Shown here: piece by piece, positions 56,731 to 64,000 of the stretch
Layout of the letters: the number at the start of each line of letters is the position of its first letter
How positions within the stretch are numbered: position 1 is the stretch's first letter
NCBI GenBank assembly: GCA_017480095.1
Contig: JAFVBG010000002.1
Location: 253,728 to 317,727 of the forward strand
Direction: 5' to 3'
DNA length: 64,000 nucleotides
From: Candidatus Saccharimonadota bacterium
GTDB lineage: Bacteria > Patescibacteriota > Saccharimonadia > Saccharimonadales > Saccharimonadaceae
Notes under the pieces: generated by a model
Told to the model about the DNA's origin: nothing
The model's database searches: none
Seen by the model: the letters and a program-made list of their open reading frames with translations, nothing else
Program-made: the position numbers and the translations under genes

Positions 56731-57936
56731 CTATCCGATACTACCCACCAGACTATAGATTGGGAAGAGAATACCAGCGACAATCATACCGGCCATGCCA
56801 CCCATGGCGACCATCATGACTGGTTCAATCATCTCGGAAATACGGGCGACCTGTTCATCGAGTTCGTCTTCATAGACTTTGGCGGCTTTGCCTAGCATCT
56901 CATCCATTTTACCAGATTCCTCGCCAATGGCTGCCATCTGCGGAACCAGTGGAAGCATATAGTCTGCACCTTGTAAAGCTTCAGAGAGTGGTTTACCAGC
57001 ACGGACTTTTTTCTCGGCTTCTTCAATCTGCTCCTGGAGGACGATATTGTTCATCGCCTCGGCAGAAATCTGCATCGAATCGAGCAGAGCAACGCCAGTG
57101 GACATTAAGTTTTGCATAGTGCGAGCAAAACGACCGTTATAAAGTCGCAGGAATAACCCTTTGAACATTGGTACGTTGAGTTTAAATACTGCCATCCAGC
57201 GGATACCGACATTAGTGCGGAGGAACCAAATCACAAACCAGACAATCAAGACCACCATAACTAAGATGACATACCACTGGTGCATTAGGAAATTGGCACC
57301 AGCCACCATGACACTAGTGAGGCTAGGAAGCTCTTTATCGAGAGAAACGTAGAGGTCTTCAACTTGTGGCACCACTTCAATCATCAAGAAGACCATGACG
57401 GCAATAATAACAGCGAGGGTGATGAGCGGGGAGGTAAGTGCACCACGAATCTTTGCCATCACGGCGGCGTCTTTTTCTTGCTGGTCGGCAAGACGTTTCA
57501 GGGATAGATCGAGAGTACCAGACATTTCGCCAGCCTGGACGAGAGCAAGATAAACGCGATCAAAGACTTCAGGATGTTTAGCGCAGGCATCGGTTAAAGA
57601 TTTACCAGACTCAACGTCGGCCAGGACTTCTTCGATGACGATTTTCATGCCTTTGGCAGAGGTCTGATCGTTGACGGTGCGAAGTGCATTCGAGAGTGGT
57701 AAGCCAGCACCAATCAAGGTTGCAAATTGGCGGGTAAAGGTGATTTTATCTTTCGGCGTGACTTTGTTTTGCATCTTGGCTAGCCAGCCGTTCATATCCT
57801 CAGCTTCAATGGTATCTGGGGCGAGGCCTTGAGCAATCAAAAGCTTACCCGCAGCTTGTTCAGTTTCGGCTTGAATTACACCCTTAACATTTTTGCCAGT
57901 CTCTGGGTCGGTGGCTTTATAGAGAAATCGTCGCAC
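56731..57936 (-). CDS. pilC: Type IV pilus inner membrane platform protein PilC
   Basis: 401 aa, the usual length for this platform protein that turns ATPase motion into pilin movement. Two T2SF domains with the hallmarks FTRQFATLIGAGLPLSNALR and FARTMQNLMSTGVALLDSMQ, MSGTLDLSLKRLADQQEKDA and three membrane helices (about 170-190, 220-240, 375-397). The start is GTG with GAGAGGA upstream, 7 bp after the pilT stop, so pilT-pilC form an operon on the minus strand. Confidence 0.95.
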   Translation of the reverse strand: MRRFLYKATDPETGKNVKGVIQAETEQAAGKLLIAQGLAPDTIEAEDMNGWLAKMQNKVTPKDKITFTRQFATLIGAGLPLSNALRTVNDQTSAKGMKIVIEEVLADVESGKSLTDACAKHPEVFDRVYLALVQAGEMSGTLDLSLKRLADQQEKDAAVMAKIRGALTSPLITLAVIIAVMVFLMIEVVPQVEDLYVSLDKELPSLTSVMVAGANFLMHQWYVILVMVVLIVWFVIWFLRTNVGIRWMAVFKLNVPMFKGLFLRLYNGRFARTMQNLMSTGVALLDSMQISAEAMNNIVLQEQIEEAEKKVRAGKPLSEALQGADYMLPLVPQMAAIGEESGKMDEMLGKAAKVYEDELDEQVARISEMIEPVMMVAMGGMAGMIVAGILFPIYSLVGSIG

Positions 57937-57943
57937 TTAAAGC

Positions 57944-59320
57944 CTATCCTCTCGCTAAGCGTTCAAATTCCGTTAAATCTACGGCGTAATCACGAGCGTT
58001 GTCGTAAGTAATGATACCAGATTGAACCATCTTCACTAGAGTACGATCCATCGTCTGCATGCCCTGAGCAACACCAGTCTGGATGGCGGTGTCGAGCTGG
58101 TGGGTCTTACCATCGCGGATAAGAGTCTTAATAGCTGGATTGGTAACCATAATCTCGGCGGCAGCAACACGACCACCGGCGATGGCTGGAATCAGACGTT
58201 GGGCGCAGACAGCTTGGAGTACGGATGCGAGCTGGATGCGAATCTGTGGCTGCTGGTGAGCAGGGAAGACATCAACGATACGGTCGATGGACTGAGCGGC
58301 GGAGTTGGTGTGCAGAGTAGCAAAGACAAGGTGACCAGTCTCAGCTACGGTGATAGCGGCAGAAATGGTCTCAAGGTCGCGCATCTCACCAATCAGGACG
58401 ACATCTGGGTCTTCACGCAGAGCAGACTTCAAGGCACGGGCGAAAGAGTAGGTATCGTAGTGGACTTCGCGCTGAACTACGACAGCACGCTTGGACTTGT
58501 AAGTAAACTCGATTGGGTCTTCAATCGTCAAGATGTGGACGGCCTTTTCTTGATTGATTTTTTCAAGTAGAGCTGCTAGGGTAGTGGACTTACCAGAACC
58601 CGTCGGACCAGTCACGAGAACAAGGCCGCGCGGGAAGTCAGTGAACTTGTCAACTACGGAAGGCAAACCAAGTTCCGCTACGGAAAGAATCTTATCTGGG
58701 ATTAAACGGAAAGCGGCGGCGAGATTACCACGCTCTTGGAAGGCATTGACACGGAAACGACCAAGTGCACCAAAGGCAAAAGAATAATCGAACTCTTTAT
58801 CCTTCATCAAAGTCTGCTGTTGGACGGAATCCATAGTGGAGAAAATCAAACGCTCGACCACTTCTTCAGTGATCACTGGCATGTTTGGCATCTTGCGCAA
58901 GCCGCCATCGACACGCAGGATTGGCGGGAGGCCGACCTGAAGATGGAGATCGGAAGCCTTGGCGCGGATACATTCTTCAAGCAGATGCTCAATCTTCAAG
59001 CTCTTAACGTCAATAGTGTCGTCGGCTGGAGCATCGGCAGGTAAAGCGTCTTTTTCATCGACGATGCCAGCACCTTCTGGGACTTCTTCAAAACCAAGGG
59101 TGGAGGACATAGTATTGCCAGCATCTACGGCGCCCATCATGCCGACGCCTAAGGCATCACTAGCGTTCATGGCGCCACCAGTCAAAGTTGTATTATCTGC
59201 AGTGCCTTCGGCACCAGTCATACCAAAACTATTTGCTACATCCGCCGGACTCTGTCCCTGCGCTACGGCCGCTGCCATGTCTGCCACGGTCGGGTTAGTC
59301 ATTTGCCCACTGTTATCCAT
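57944..59320 (-). CDS. pilT: Type IV pilus retraction ATPase PilT with N-terminal extension
   Basis: Drives pilus retraction and twitching. 458 aa; the core of about 350 residues has ASDLHLQVGLPPILRVDGGL, Walker A GPTGSGKSTTLAALLE, Walker B DPDVVLIGEMRDLETI and GHLVFATLHTNSA, ending with the AIRNLI-like motif replaced by AAEIMVTNPAIKTLIRDGK. An Ala/Gly/Met-rich extension of about 110 residues comes first and is probably disordered. TAAAAT lies 6 nt before the ATG, so it is probably leaderless. Operon with pilC. Confidence 0.95.
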   Translation of the reverse strand: MDNSGQMTNPTVADMAAAVAQGQSPADVANSFGMTGAEGTADNTTLTGGAMNASDALGVGMMGAVDAGNTMSSTLGFEEVPEGAGIVDEKDALPADAPADDTIDVKSLKIEHLLEECIRAKASDLHLQVGLPPILRVDGGLRKMPNMPVITEEVVERLIFSTMDSVQQQTLMKDKEFDYSFAFGALGRFRVNAFQERGNLAAAFRLIPDKILSVAELGLPSVVDKFTDFPRGLVLVTGPTGSGKSTTLAALLEKINQEKAVHILTIEDPIEFTYKSKRAVVVQREVHYDTYSFARALKSALREDPDVVLIGEMRDLETISAAITVAETGHLVFATLHTNSAAQSIDRIVDVFPAHQQPQIRIQLASVLQAVCAQRLIPAIAGGRVAAAEIMVTNPAIKTLIRDGKTHQLDTAIQTGVAQGMQTMDRTLVKMVQSGIITYDNARDYAVDLTEFERLARG

Positions 59321-59378
59321 GGTTTAATTTTACCATAATCACCTTATGAAATCAATAATTTTATAGTTAAAATACGTT

Positions 59379-59410
59379 CAAAAATCCCCCTACGCCAAAG
59401 GAGGGGGACT
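59379..59410 (-). terminator. Terminator of the pilin gene
   Basis: Minus strand AGTCCCCC...GGGGGATTTTTG: a GC stem with a T-run, 20-50 bp after the pilin stop. Confidence 0.75.
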
Positions 59411-59430
59411 CGAAGTTATACAATAAGAGA

Positions 59431-59961
59431 TTAGCTCTCGCCACAGTAAACGCCAGCACCTTCAAGCTTGTAAAGGATGGCGATTTTACGGTCAGAAGCG
59501 TTTTCAGATTTCTTAACTGTGCCTTCTACATTGGAGCAAGAAGCACCGTGATAGACGTGGATGAAGTAGTCAACACTAGTGGTGCCAGCTGGAAGGGTAG
59601 TGTCATCCGTGATTTTACCATGGTCGTTGACCCAATAGCCAGAACCTCCTGGATCGGTGAAATCATCGCCGTTACCGACTAGGTAGCCGTCATGGAATGT
59701 GCGCCAGTCGCCAGTATCGCTGGCATCCCATTTATGCTCGCCAGCTGCAGTTGGAACTTTACCACGGTTGTTCGCCTGATACTGGTTGATCTGAGCGATG
59801 AAGCGGCTCATATCGTCACGACGCTGAGTGTCGCGCTGAGAACGCTGCAAAGCAGGGAGCGCGAGGAACACCATCATGAAGATAAGACCAGCAATAGCGA
59901 GGACCAAGACCACCTCGATAATGGTGAAGCCACGCTTTGTTTTAAGTTGATTTTTAGTCAT
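59431..59961 (-). CDS. Type IV prepilin
   Basis: 176 aa. The short leader MTKNQLKTKRG is cut after Gly, followed by FTIIEVVLVLAIAGLIFMMV with the essential Glu5. The globular domain has a Cys pair near the end (SCSNVEG ... GVYCGES) for a disulfide-bounded loop. It is the only clear prepilin in the cluster and is probably the major pilin. AAGAGGAG lies 7 nt before the ATG, a strong site consistent with high expression. Its processing enzyme PilD is encoded divergently. Confidence 0.93.
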   Translation of the reverse strand: MTKNQLKTKRGFTIIEVVLVLAIAGLIFMMVFLALPALQRSQRDTQRRDDMSRFIAQINQYQANNRGKVPTAAGEHKWDASDTGDWRTFHDGYLVGNGDDFTDPGGSGYWVNDHGKITDDTTLPAGTTSVDYFIHVYHGASCSNVEGTVKKSENASDRKIAILYKLEGAGVYCGES

Positions 59962-60090
59962 ATAACTCCTCTTTAGGTTATTTTTGGCGTTTTATAATAT
60001 CGCTTAAGTATATAATATCGCAAAAAAAGTTTTTTTGCAACCCCCTCTTCTCTCTATTCTTTTCAACACTTTTTATGGTATAATGGAAGT

Positions 60091-60951
60091 ATGGAATGGG
60101 AAGTGACTATAGCAGTAATCTTGTTAGGACTAGTACTAGGAGCGACGTTGGGGAGTTTTGCTTGCTGCCAGGTGCGTAGGATGCGGAGAAAAGAGAAGGG
60201 GGAGAAGAAGCTAGGAAAGTGGTCTGTATGTGAACATTGCGGACACAAGTTAGCTTGGTATGAAAATATCCCAATTATATCTTGGTTTGCCTTGAGGGGA
60301 AAATGTAAAAAATGCAAGCAGAAAATTGGAGCAATGGAACTAACGAGCGAGATTGGTTTAGCAATAATTTTCGTAGTCTTAGCATTGGTGTTTGCGCGAA
60401 TGACAGATTGGCTGGTAGCAGTTACGCCAGAAGCACTAATTGCATCGGCGTTTTTTACCGTCATTATGACGCTGATGTGGATGATTGCATCTTATGATAT
60501 GAAATGGGGAAAGATGCCGACTGTTTTGCTGATTGCGACGGTTATACTGGCACTGGGGATGAGGATTTGGGCTTTAATCACGAGCGGGCCAGCTTTGCAG
60601 GCGGATTTGTTGAATTTGGTAGGGGCATTATTAGTGTTGCCGGCGCTTTATTTTGCCTTGTATTTCTTCTCAAAAGAGAAGTTAGTAGGAGGTGGAGATT
60701 GGATTTTAGCGCTGGCGATTGCGTTGATTTTGGGAGATTGGTGGCTAGCTTTCTTCGTGTTGTTTATCTCTAATGTGCTAGCCTCAATCGTGGCGGTATT
60801 CCTGATTATAAAAGACAGAAAAGTTCACAAAAAAGCAAAAATGAGCAAAGAAATGACAATGAAAATCCCATTTGGGCCTTATCTGGTCTTGGCACTAGTA
60901 ATTGTAATTGCTTTGGAACCTTGGATATCTAGAATGCTAGTGAAGCTTTAG
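60091..60951 (+). CDS. pilD: Prepilin peptidase / N-methyltransferase PilD
   Basis: Cuts prepilin leaders and methylates the new N-terminus. 286 aa, eight helices. GATLGSFACCQVRRM is the start signature, the four-Cys zinc loop is complete (CEHCGHKLAWYENIPIISWF, GKCKKCKQKIG), and the two catalytic Asp are in ASYDMKWGKMP and GGGDWILALAIAL, with Trp in place of the more usual Lys (GxGD). TATAAT lies 6 nt before the ATG: leaderless. It overlaps xerD's stop by 4 bp on the opposite strand. Confidence 0.94.
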   Translation: MEWEVTIAVILLGLVLGATLGSFACCQVRRMRRKEKGEKKLGKWSVCEHCGHKLAWYENIPIISWFALRGKCKKCKQKIGAMELTSEIGLAIIFVVLALVFARMTDWLVAVTPEALIASAFFTVIMTLMWMIASYDMKWGKMPTVLLIATVILALGMRIWALITSGPALQADLLNLVGALLVLPALYFALYFFSKEKLVGGGDWILALAIALILGDWWLAFFVLFISNVLASIVAVFLIIKDRKVHKKAKMSKEMTMKIPFGPYLVLALVIVIALEPWISRMLVKL

Positions 60952-61970
60952 TCGGTTTCGCTGTGAAACTTTTCATGGACATCTTTGAGATGGGTGTCGG
61001 TGATGTGGGTGTAGATTTGGGTAGTACTAATGTTACTATGCCCTAGTAGGGATTGGACAGAGCGTAAATCTGCTCCGTTCATCAGCAGGTCGGTAGCAAA
61101 AGAGTGGCGTAAGGTGTGCGGGGTAACATGTTTTGTAATACCAGCCAGGCGAGCGTATTTCTCGATAATGCGTTCGATGGAACGAGGGGTGAGACGACGG
61201 TAGTCGCCAGAATTATCAGGGGTGCCAGGATTCTTAGAATTATTCAGAAAGAGAGCGGGGAGAGTATCATGACGAGTACAGAGATAATCCTTGACACGAC
61301 TGGCGGCACTTTCGTCGATAAAAATCGGGCGGTCTTTACTACCTTTACCGCGGACGACAAATTCGCGACGCTCCAGATTAACATCTTTGATGTTGAGATT
61401 ACAGAGCTCGGAGACACGGAGGCCAGAGGAAAAAAGTAGTTCAAAGATAGCACGGTCGCGGAGACCAGTTTGAGTATCTAAATCAATACTATCAAGAATA
61501 GCTTGTAGCTCGTCAATATGAAGGAAAGTAACCTGCGGACGATGAGATTTAGGTAATTCAATTAGGCTTGGATCAAGGCTTTGGATTTCACGTTTGGCTA
61601 GATATTTGAGAAAGCCGCGCAGGGCGATGAGATAATAGCCTTGAGTGGCAGGAGTGAGACGATGGCCTTTCTCATCGGAAACACGATTAAGGCGCAGGCG
61701 ATATTTGCGCAAGAGCTCAGAATCAATGTTGCTGGCTCGCATCTCATCTTGCATATCTTCAGAAGCGAGTTCGTAGAATTTTTCAAGATAGAGCCGATAG
61801 TTGCGAATTGTGTTAAGGCTACGCCCTTTTTCAATTTCTAGATGTTCGAGAAATTCATCGATTAACTCGATAACGTAGGGGTCTTTCTTAGAATTCGTGG
61901 CGGTATTTTCAGTATTGCCCGCGGTATTTGCGACGTTTTCAGAGTCTTTAGTGGCGGCGGATGAGGTCAT
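60948..61970 (-). CDS. xerD: Tyrosine recombinase, XerD/XerC type
   Basis: Resolves chromosome dimers at dif together with FtsK. 340 aa from the start at 61970 (MTSSAATKDSEN): an Asn/Thr-rich N-terminus, a SAM-like core-binding domain (LEIEKGRSLNTIRNYRLYLE) and the catalytic domain with Arg in SSGLRVSELCNL, Lys in GKGSKDRP, HTLRHSFAT, LLGHSNISTTQIYTH and its Tyr. The start is inside the end of the upstream peptidase gene (23-bp overlap); a much longer in-frame extension (to 62168) is Pro/Ser junk overlapping that gene. Only one Xer is seen here; CPR genomes often have a single one. Confidence 0.9.
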   Translation of the reverse strand: MTSSAATKDSENVANTAGNTENTATNSKKDPYVIELIDEFLEHLEIEKGRSLNTIRNYRLYLEKFYELASEDMQDEMRASNIDSELLRKYRLRLNRVSDEKGHRLTPATQGYYLIALRGFLKYLAKREIQSLDPSLIELPKSHRPQVTFLHIDELQAILDSIDLDTQTGLRDRAIFELLFSSGLRVSELCNLNIKDVNLERREFVVRGKGSKDRPIFIDESAASRVKDYLCTRHDTLPALFLNNSKNPGTPDNSGDYRRLTPRSIERIIEKYARLAGITKHVTPHTLRHSFATDLLMNGADLRSVQSLLGHSNISTTQIYTHITDTHLKDVHEKFHSETD

Positions 61971-64000
61971 AGGTGAGTAGTCCTCCGAAGACAAGGATAA
62001 TGGAGATAGGTAGGAAGAGATTGTCGGTGGCAGCGGAGGTGGTGACGGTAACGTGAGAGAAGACGCCAGTGTCTGGAGCGGAGATTTTATCATCTGGGAA
62101 TTTGTCGGCTTCTTCGTCGGCAGAAGACATATCGGAGCTGTCTGAGGCAGGGGTGGTCTCGTCGGCATTGTCGGAATCTGGGTCTGAACCTACGACGACG
62201 TCATAGGTTAGAGTTTTGTCTAGATAGGTAACAGTGAGTGTTTGTGAACCAGCCGTAGTTTTATCATAACCAGTGATGGAGATATTGGAAGAGGCGAGCG
62301 GCACTACGGTCTCTAGTTCTTCATCGGCATAAGTGACAGTAATTGAACCGCCAGAGACGTTTAAATCTTCGCCAATCTGGAAGGTGCGGCGAGTCGGAAG
62401 GGTCTTCCAAGCGATGGTGGCTTCGGCGTCGGTGACGGTGATATTGAAGGTGTCGGTTTTGCCTTCGAAATTGACCGTGATAGTCTGAACGCCGGTGCGG
62501 ACTGGATCGTAGCCAGAGGTGGCGACGTCGAGCGAGCTGGCGGAGACACGAGAGGTAGTACCGTCGGAATAGGTGATAGTGAGCATCATGCCAGAAAGGT
62601 CGAGGCTTTGGCCGACAGAATAAACGGTCTGAGTAGGAGCGGTAGTGATGGCGATGTCGGTGACGGAGCGGGTGGTGGTGTAGGCGACGACAGGGAACTG
62701 GAAGTTGTCGATGACATCCCAAGTGCTAGCGAGAGAATCGGCGGTGTACATCGAGCCGGTGAGGTAGGTGTTGGTTGTGCCAAAGGTGTCAACGCTGCGA
62801 TTGGCGACGGAGTGGGTTAAATCTTCGCCAGTGTATTCAAAGACGAGGGCAAATTTATCACCAGTGAGGTGGATTGGGTGGTCGAGGGTGAGAGCGTTTT
62901 GAGAATAGTCGAGCGGCTTTTGCTCAAGCAAGATTAGGCTGTCGGCATCAAAAGTACCTGCAGTTGGGTTGAGATAGATGTTTGCTGTGGCACCGTTTTG
63001 AGAGCCGAGACCGAAGCCGATGTGGGAAAGGTACTGGTTTTCGCCATCAACGTCGAGAATGACACCGTAAAAGTTATTGGTGAGTTGAACATAATCCTCG
63101 CTGAAGAGATATTTGTCATGACTGACGGTGGTGGAATCGGAAGCTTGCGCGGTAGAGAGGACGCCAAAAGGATAGCTGAGGAACTGGGCGGACTCGTAAG
63201 AAATATAGAAGAGACCGTTATTGCCCCAGCTGGAGCCCCAAGAGTTGACAGCGATGAAAGCACCGTTTGTGGATGGGGCATTGGTGAAGTTAGAGGCGGC
63301 ATAGTTGTCGTCCCAGCCGATGATGGCAACATCGTGATCTTGGCTACCAGTGCCGACGTAGTTATAGGCGAAAGTGGTGGTATTGTAGTTGCCGGTAGTG
63401 GAATCTGGTGCAACAAGGTCGGCAGTGATGGCACCATATTTCATGATGTGAGCTTTTAGCACTTGATACCACTCGGATTTATGGGAAGAGTTAGAAATAT
63501 TTGGAAAAGCGATGGAATCGGTGACTCGGAGAGCTGGAGCGGCAGCATTAAACTCAGCAATAGTATGGTCGGAGAAGTCAAAACTAGTTTCAAGCGGTGA
63601 ACCCTTGGTTTCGAGCGCAGTGAGAGCTGGGCGGTTGGCCACAGAAGAAGCTACGGCACGAGAGCCAGTAACTTCGGTGGACATATAGTAGTCGAGATAA
63701 CGTTCAGAGAGATTGAGATAGGTCGAAGTGCCACTAGTGAGAGCATAGTTAGTCTCGGCGGCTTTGTTGGTGGCGAAGAGCACGCAGAGGTCAAGTGAAC
63801 CTTGATTTTCAACTGGGATAGTTAGACTATCGGCGAGCGAGAAAGAAGCCGGGATGGTGGTGCTAGAGAGACCATATAAAGATTCGACTTTTTCGCTATT
63901 ATAATCTGCGTCTTTTAAGATGGAGCTGCCAGAATCTTGGCGAGCAGTGTAGGTCGTGGTTGCAAAACTGTTTTTAAGAGAAACACCGAGGATAGCGATG
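61948..64000 (-). CDS. Cell-surface C1-family cysteine peptidase with Ig-like repeats and sorting signal (5' end off the window)
   Basis: The reading frame is open up to the right edge, so the gene is 5'-truncated by the window. A GTG at 63783 is not the start: the codons before it encode IPVENQGSLDLCVLFATNKA, the papain-type Cys site. The His is in DHDVAIIGWDDNY and the Asn in VNSWGSSWGNNGLFY, so the C1A triad is complete. A lectin-like domain follows, then two group-3 bacterial Ig-like domains (VYSVGQSLDLSG and FQIGEDLNVSG). The C-terminus has a sorting-like APDTG, a membrane helix (FLPISIILVFGGLLTYDLI) and RRH. Probably a wall-anchored protease that acts on host or matrix proteins. Confidence 0.88.
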   Translation of the reverse strand, partial: IAILGVSLKNSFATTTYTARQDSGSSILKDADYNSEKVESLYGLSSTTIPASFSLADSLTIPVENQGSLDLCVLFATNKAAETNYALTSGTSTYLNLSERYLDYYMSTEVTGSRAVASSVANRPALTALETKGSPLETSFDFSDHTIAEFNAAAPALRVTDSIAFPNISNSSHKSEWYQVLKAHIMKYGAITADLVAPDSTTGNYNTTTFAYNYVGTGSQDHDVAIIGWDDNYAASNFTNAPSTNGAFIAVNSWGSSWGNNGLFYISYESAQFLSYPFGVLSTAQASDSTTVSHDKYLFSEDYVQLTNNFYGVILDVDGENQYLSHIGFGLGSQNGATANIYLNPTAGTFDADSLILLEQKPLDYSQNALTLDHPIHLTGDKFALVFEYTGEDLTHSVANRSVDTFGTTNTYLTGSMYTADSLASTWDVIDNFQFPVVAYTTTRSVTDIAITTAPTQTVYSVGQSLDLSGMMLTITYSDGTTSRVSASSLDVATSGYDPVRTGVQTITVNFEGKTDTFNITVTDAEATIAWKTLPTRRTFQIGEDLNVSGGSITVTYADEELETVVPLASSNISITGYDKTTAGSQTLTVTYLDKTLTYDVVVGSDPDSDNADETTPASDSSDMSSADEEADKFPDDKISAPDTGVFSHVTVTTSAATDNLFLPISIILVFGGLLTYDLIRRH

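Noticed and set aside
61971-62168. N-terminal extension of the Xer recombinase
   Set aside because: These codons are antiphase to the end of the peptidase gene and give a Pro/Ser/Leu-rich sequence without recombinase homology. The ATG at 61970 fits the family.
63781-63783. GTG as the start of the C1-family peptidase
   Set aside because: The frame stays open to the window edge and the upstream codons encode the catalytic IPVENQGSLDLC region, so the true start is at or beyond position 64000.

Overview
This window looks like part of a small, gene-dense chromosome from the Candidate Phyla Radiation, most probably a Saccharibacteria (TM7) relative. The evidence is: a complete core type IV pilus set in the order pilM-N-O-P-B, then pilC, pilT, pilin and pilD; a T4SS-type small pilin downstream of rpoD; FISUMP-type surface proteins; reduced versions of housekeeping proteins (short DNA polymerase III delta, truncated TruB and TlyA, DnaG without zinc ligands); and few metabolic enzymes other than CTP synthase. 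TGA is used as an ordinary stop (for example mutM and alkD), so this is not a code-25 lineage such as Gracilibacteria/SR1. The lineage call is an inference from gene content.

Layout. 1-5 kb: a transposase-derived small ORF, an AT-rich stretch with three DnaA-box-like sites, tsaD, and a MacB-type ABC exporter. 5-10 kb: tRNA-Ser(GGA), a hairpin-packed gap, a DUF1653 gene, CIRCE-controlled groES-groEL, small membrane/secreted proteins and tRNA-Ser(GCU). 10-25 kb: a metal ABC transporter, a DsbA-like thiol protein, pyrG, a glycosyltransferase pair, argS, orn, mscL, dnaG, rpoD, a T4SS pilin, a lipid kinase and a P-loop kinase. 25-35 kb: polA, a RhuM-Fic fusion, alkD, a candidate structured RNA with a strong promoter, a large surface protein, mutM, holA, an orphan CIRCE and rpsT. 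35-50 kb: a degenerate DHH protein with low-complexity tails, truB, a Lys/Glu-rich 751-aa protein, rpsO, a small alarmone synthetase, pnp, ftsK, a roughly 570-bp non-coding gap with a second candidate RNA promoter, rpsF-ssb-rpsR, efp and a tlyA-like gene. 50-64 kb: the type IV pilus cluster, a XerD-type recombinase and a C1-family cell-surface peptidase that runs off the right edge.

The most unusual feature is a set of palindromic elements. Several conserved genes (pyrG, argS twice, a tlyA-like gene, mutM, perhaps tsaD) carry in-frame insertions shaped as long inverted-repeat arms around a core with an inner hairpin. In four copies the core sequence is shared (TTCTTCTGCGTTAGCGGATGCG ... CTGCCTTGAATAA or close variants) while the arms differ from locus to locus. 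Similar arm-plus-hairpin elements fill intergenic gaps (5.1, 5.5, 41.0, 47.2, 48.9 and 56.6 kb). The picture resembles the protein-coding palindromic elements known from Rickettsia, but sequence and organism differ.

A second signal is a 19-bp palindrome TGTTGTA-N5-TACAACA found three times with identical spacing: at the alkD start and just upstream of two strong promoters that drive apparently non-coding, structured transcripts. A third signal is the start-site pattern: at least 16 genes have a TATAAT-like -10 box only 6-10 nt before the start codon and no Shine-Dalgarno, which predicts widespread leaderless mRNAs alongside ordinary leadered genes.
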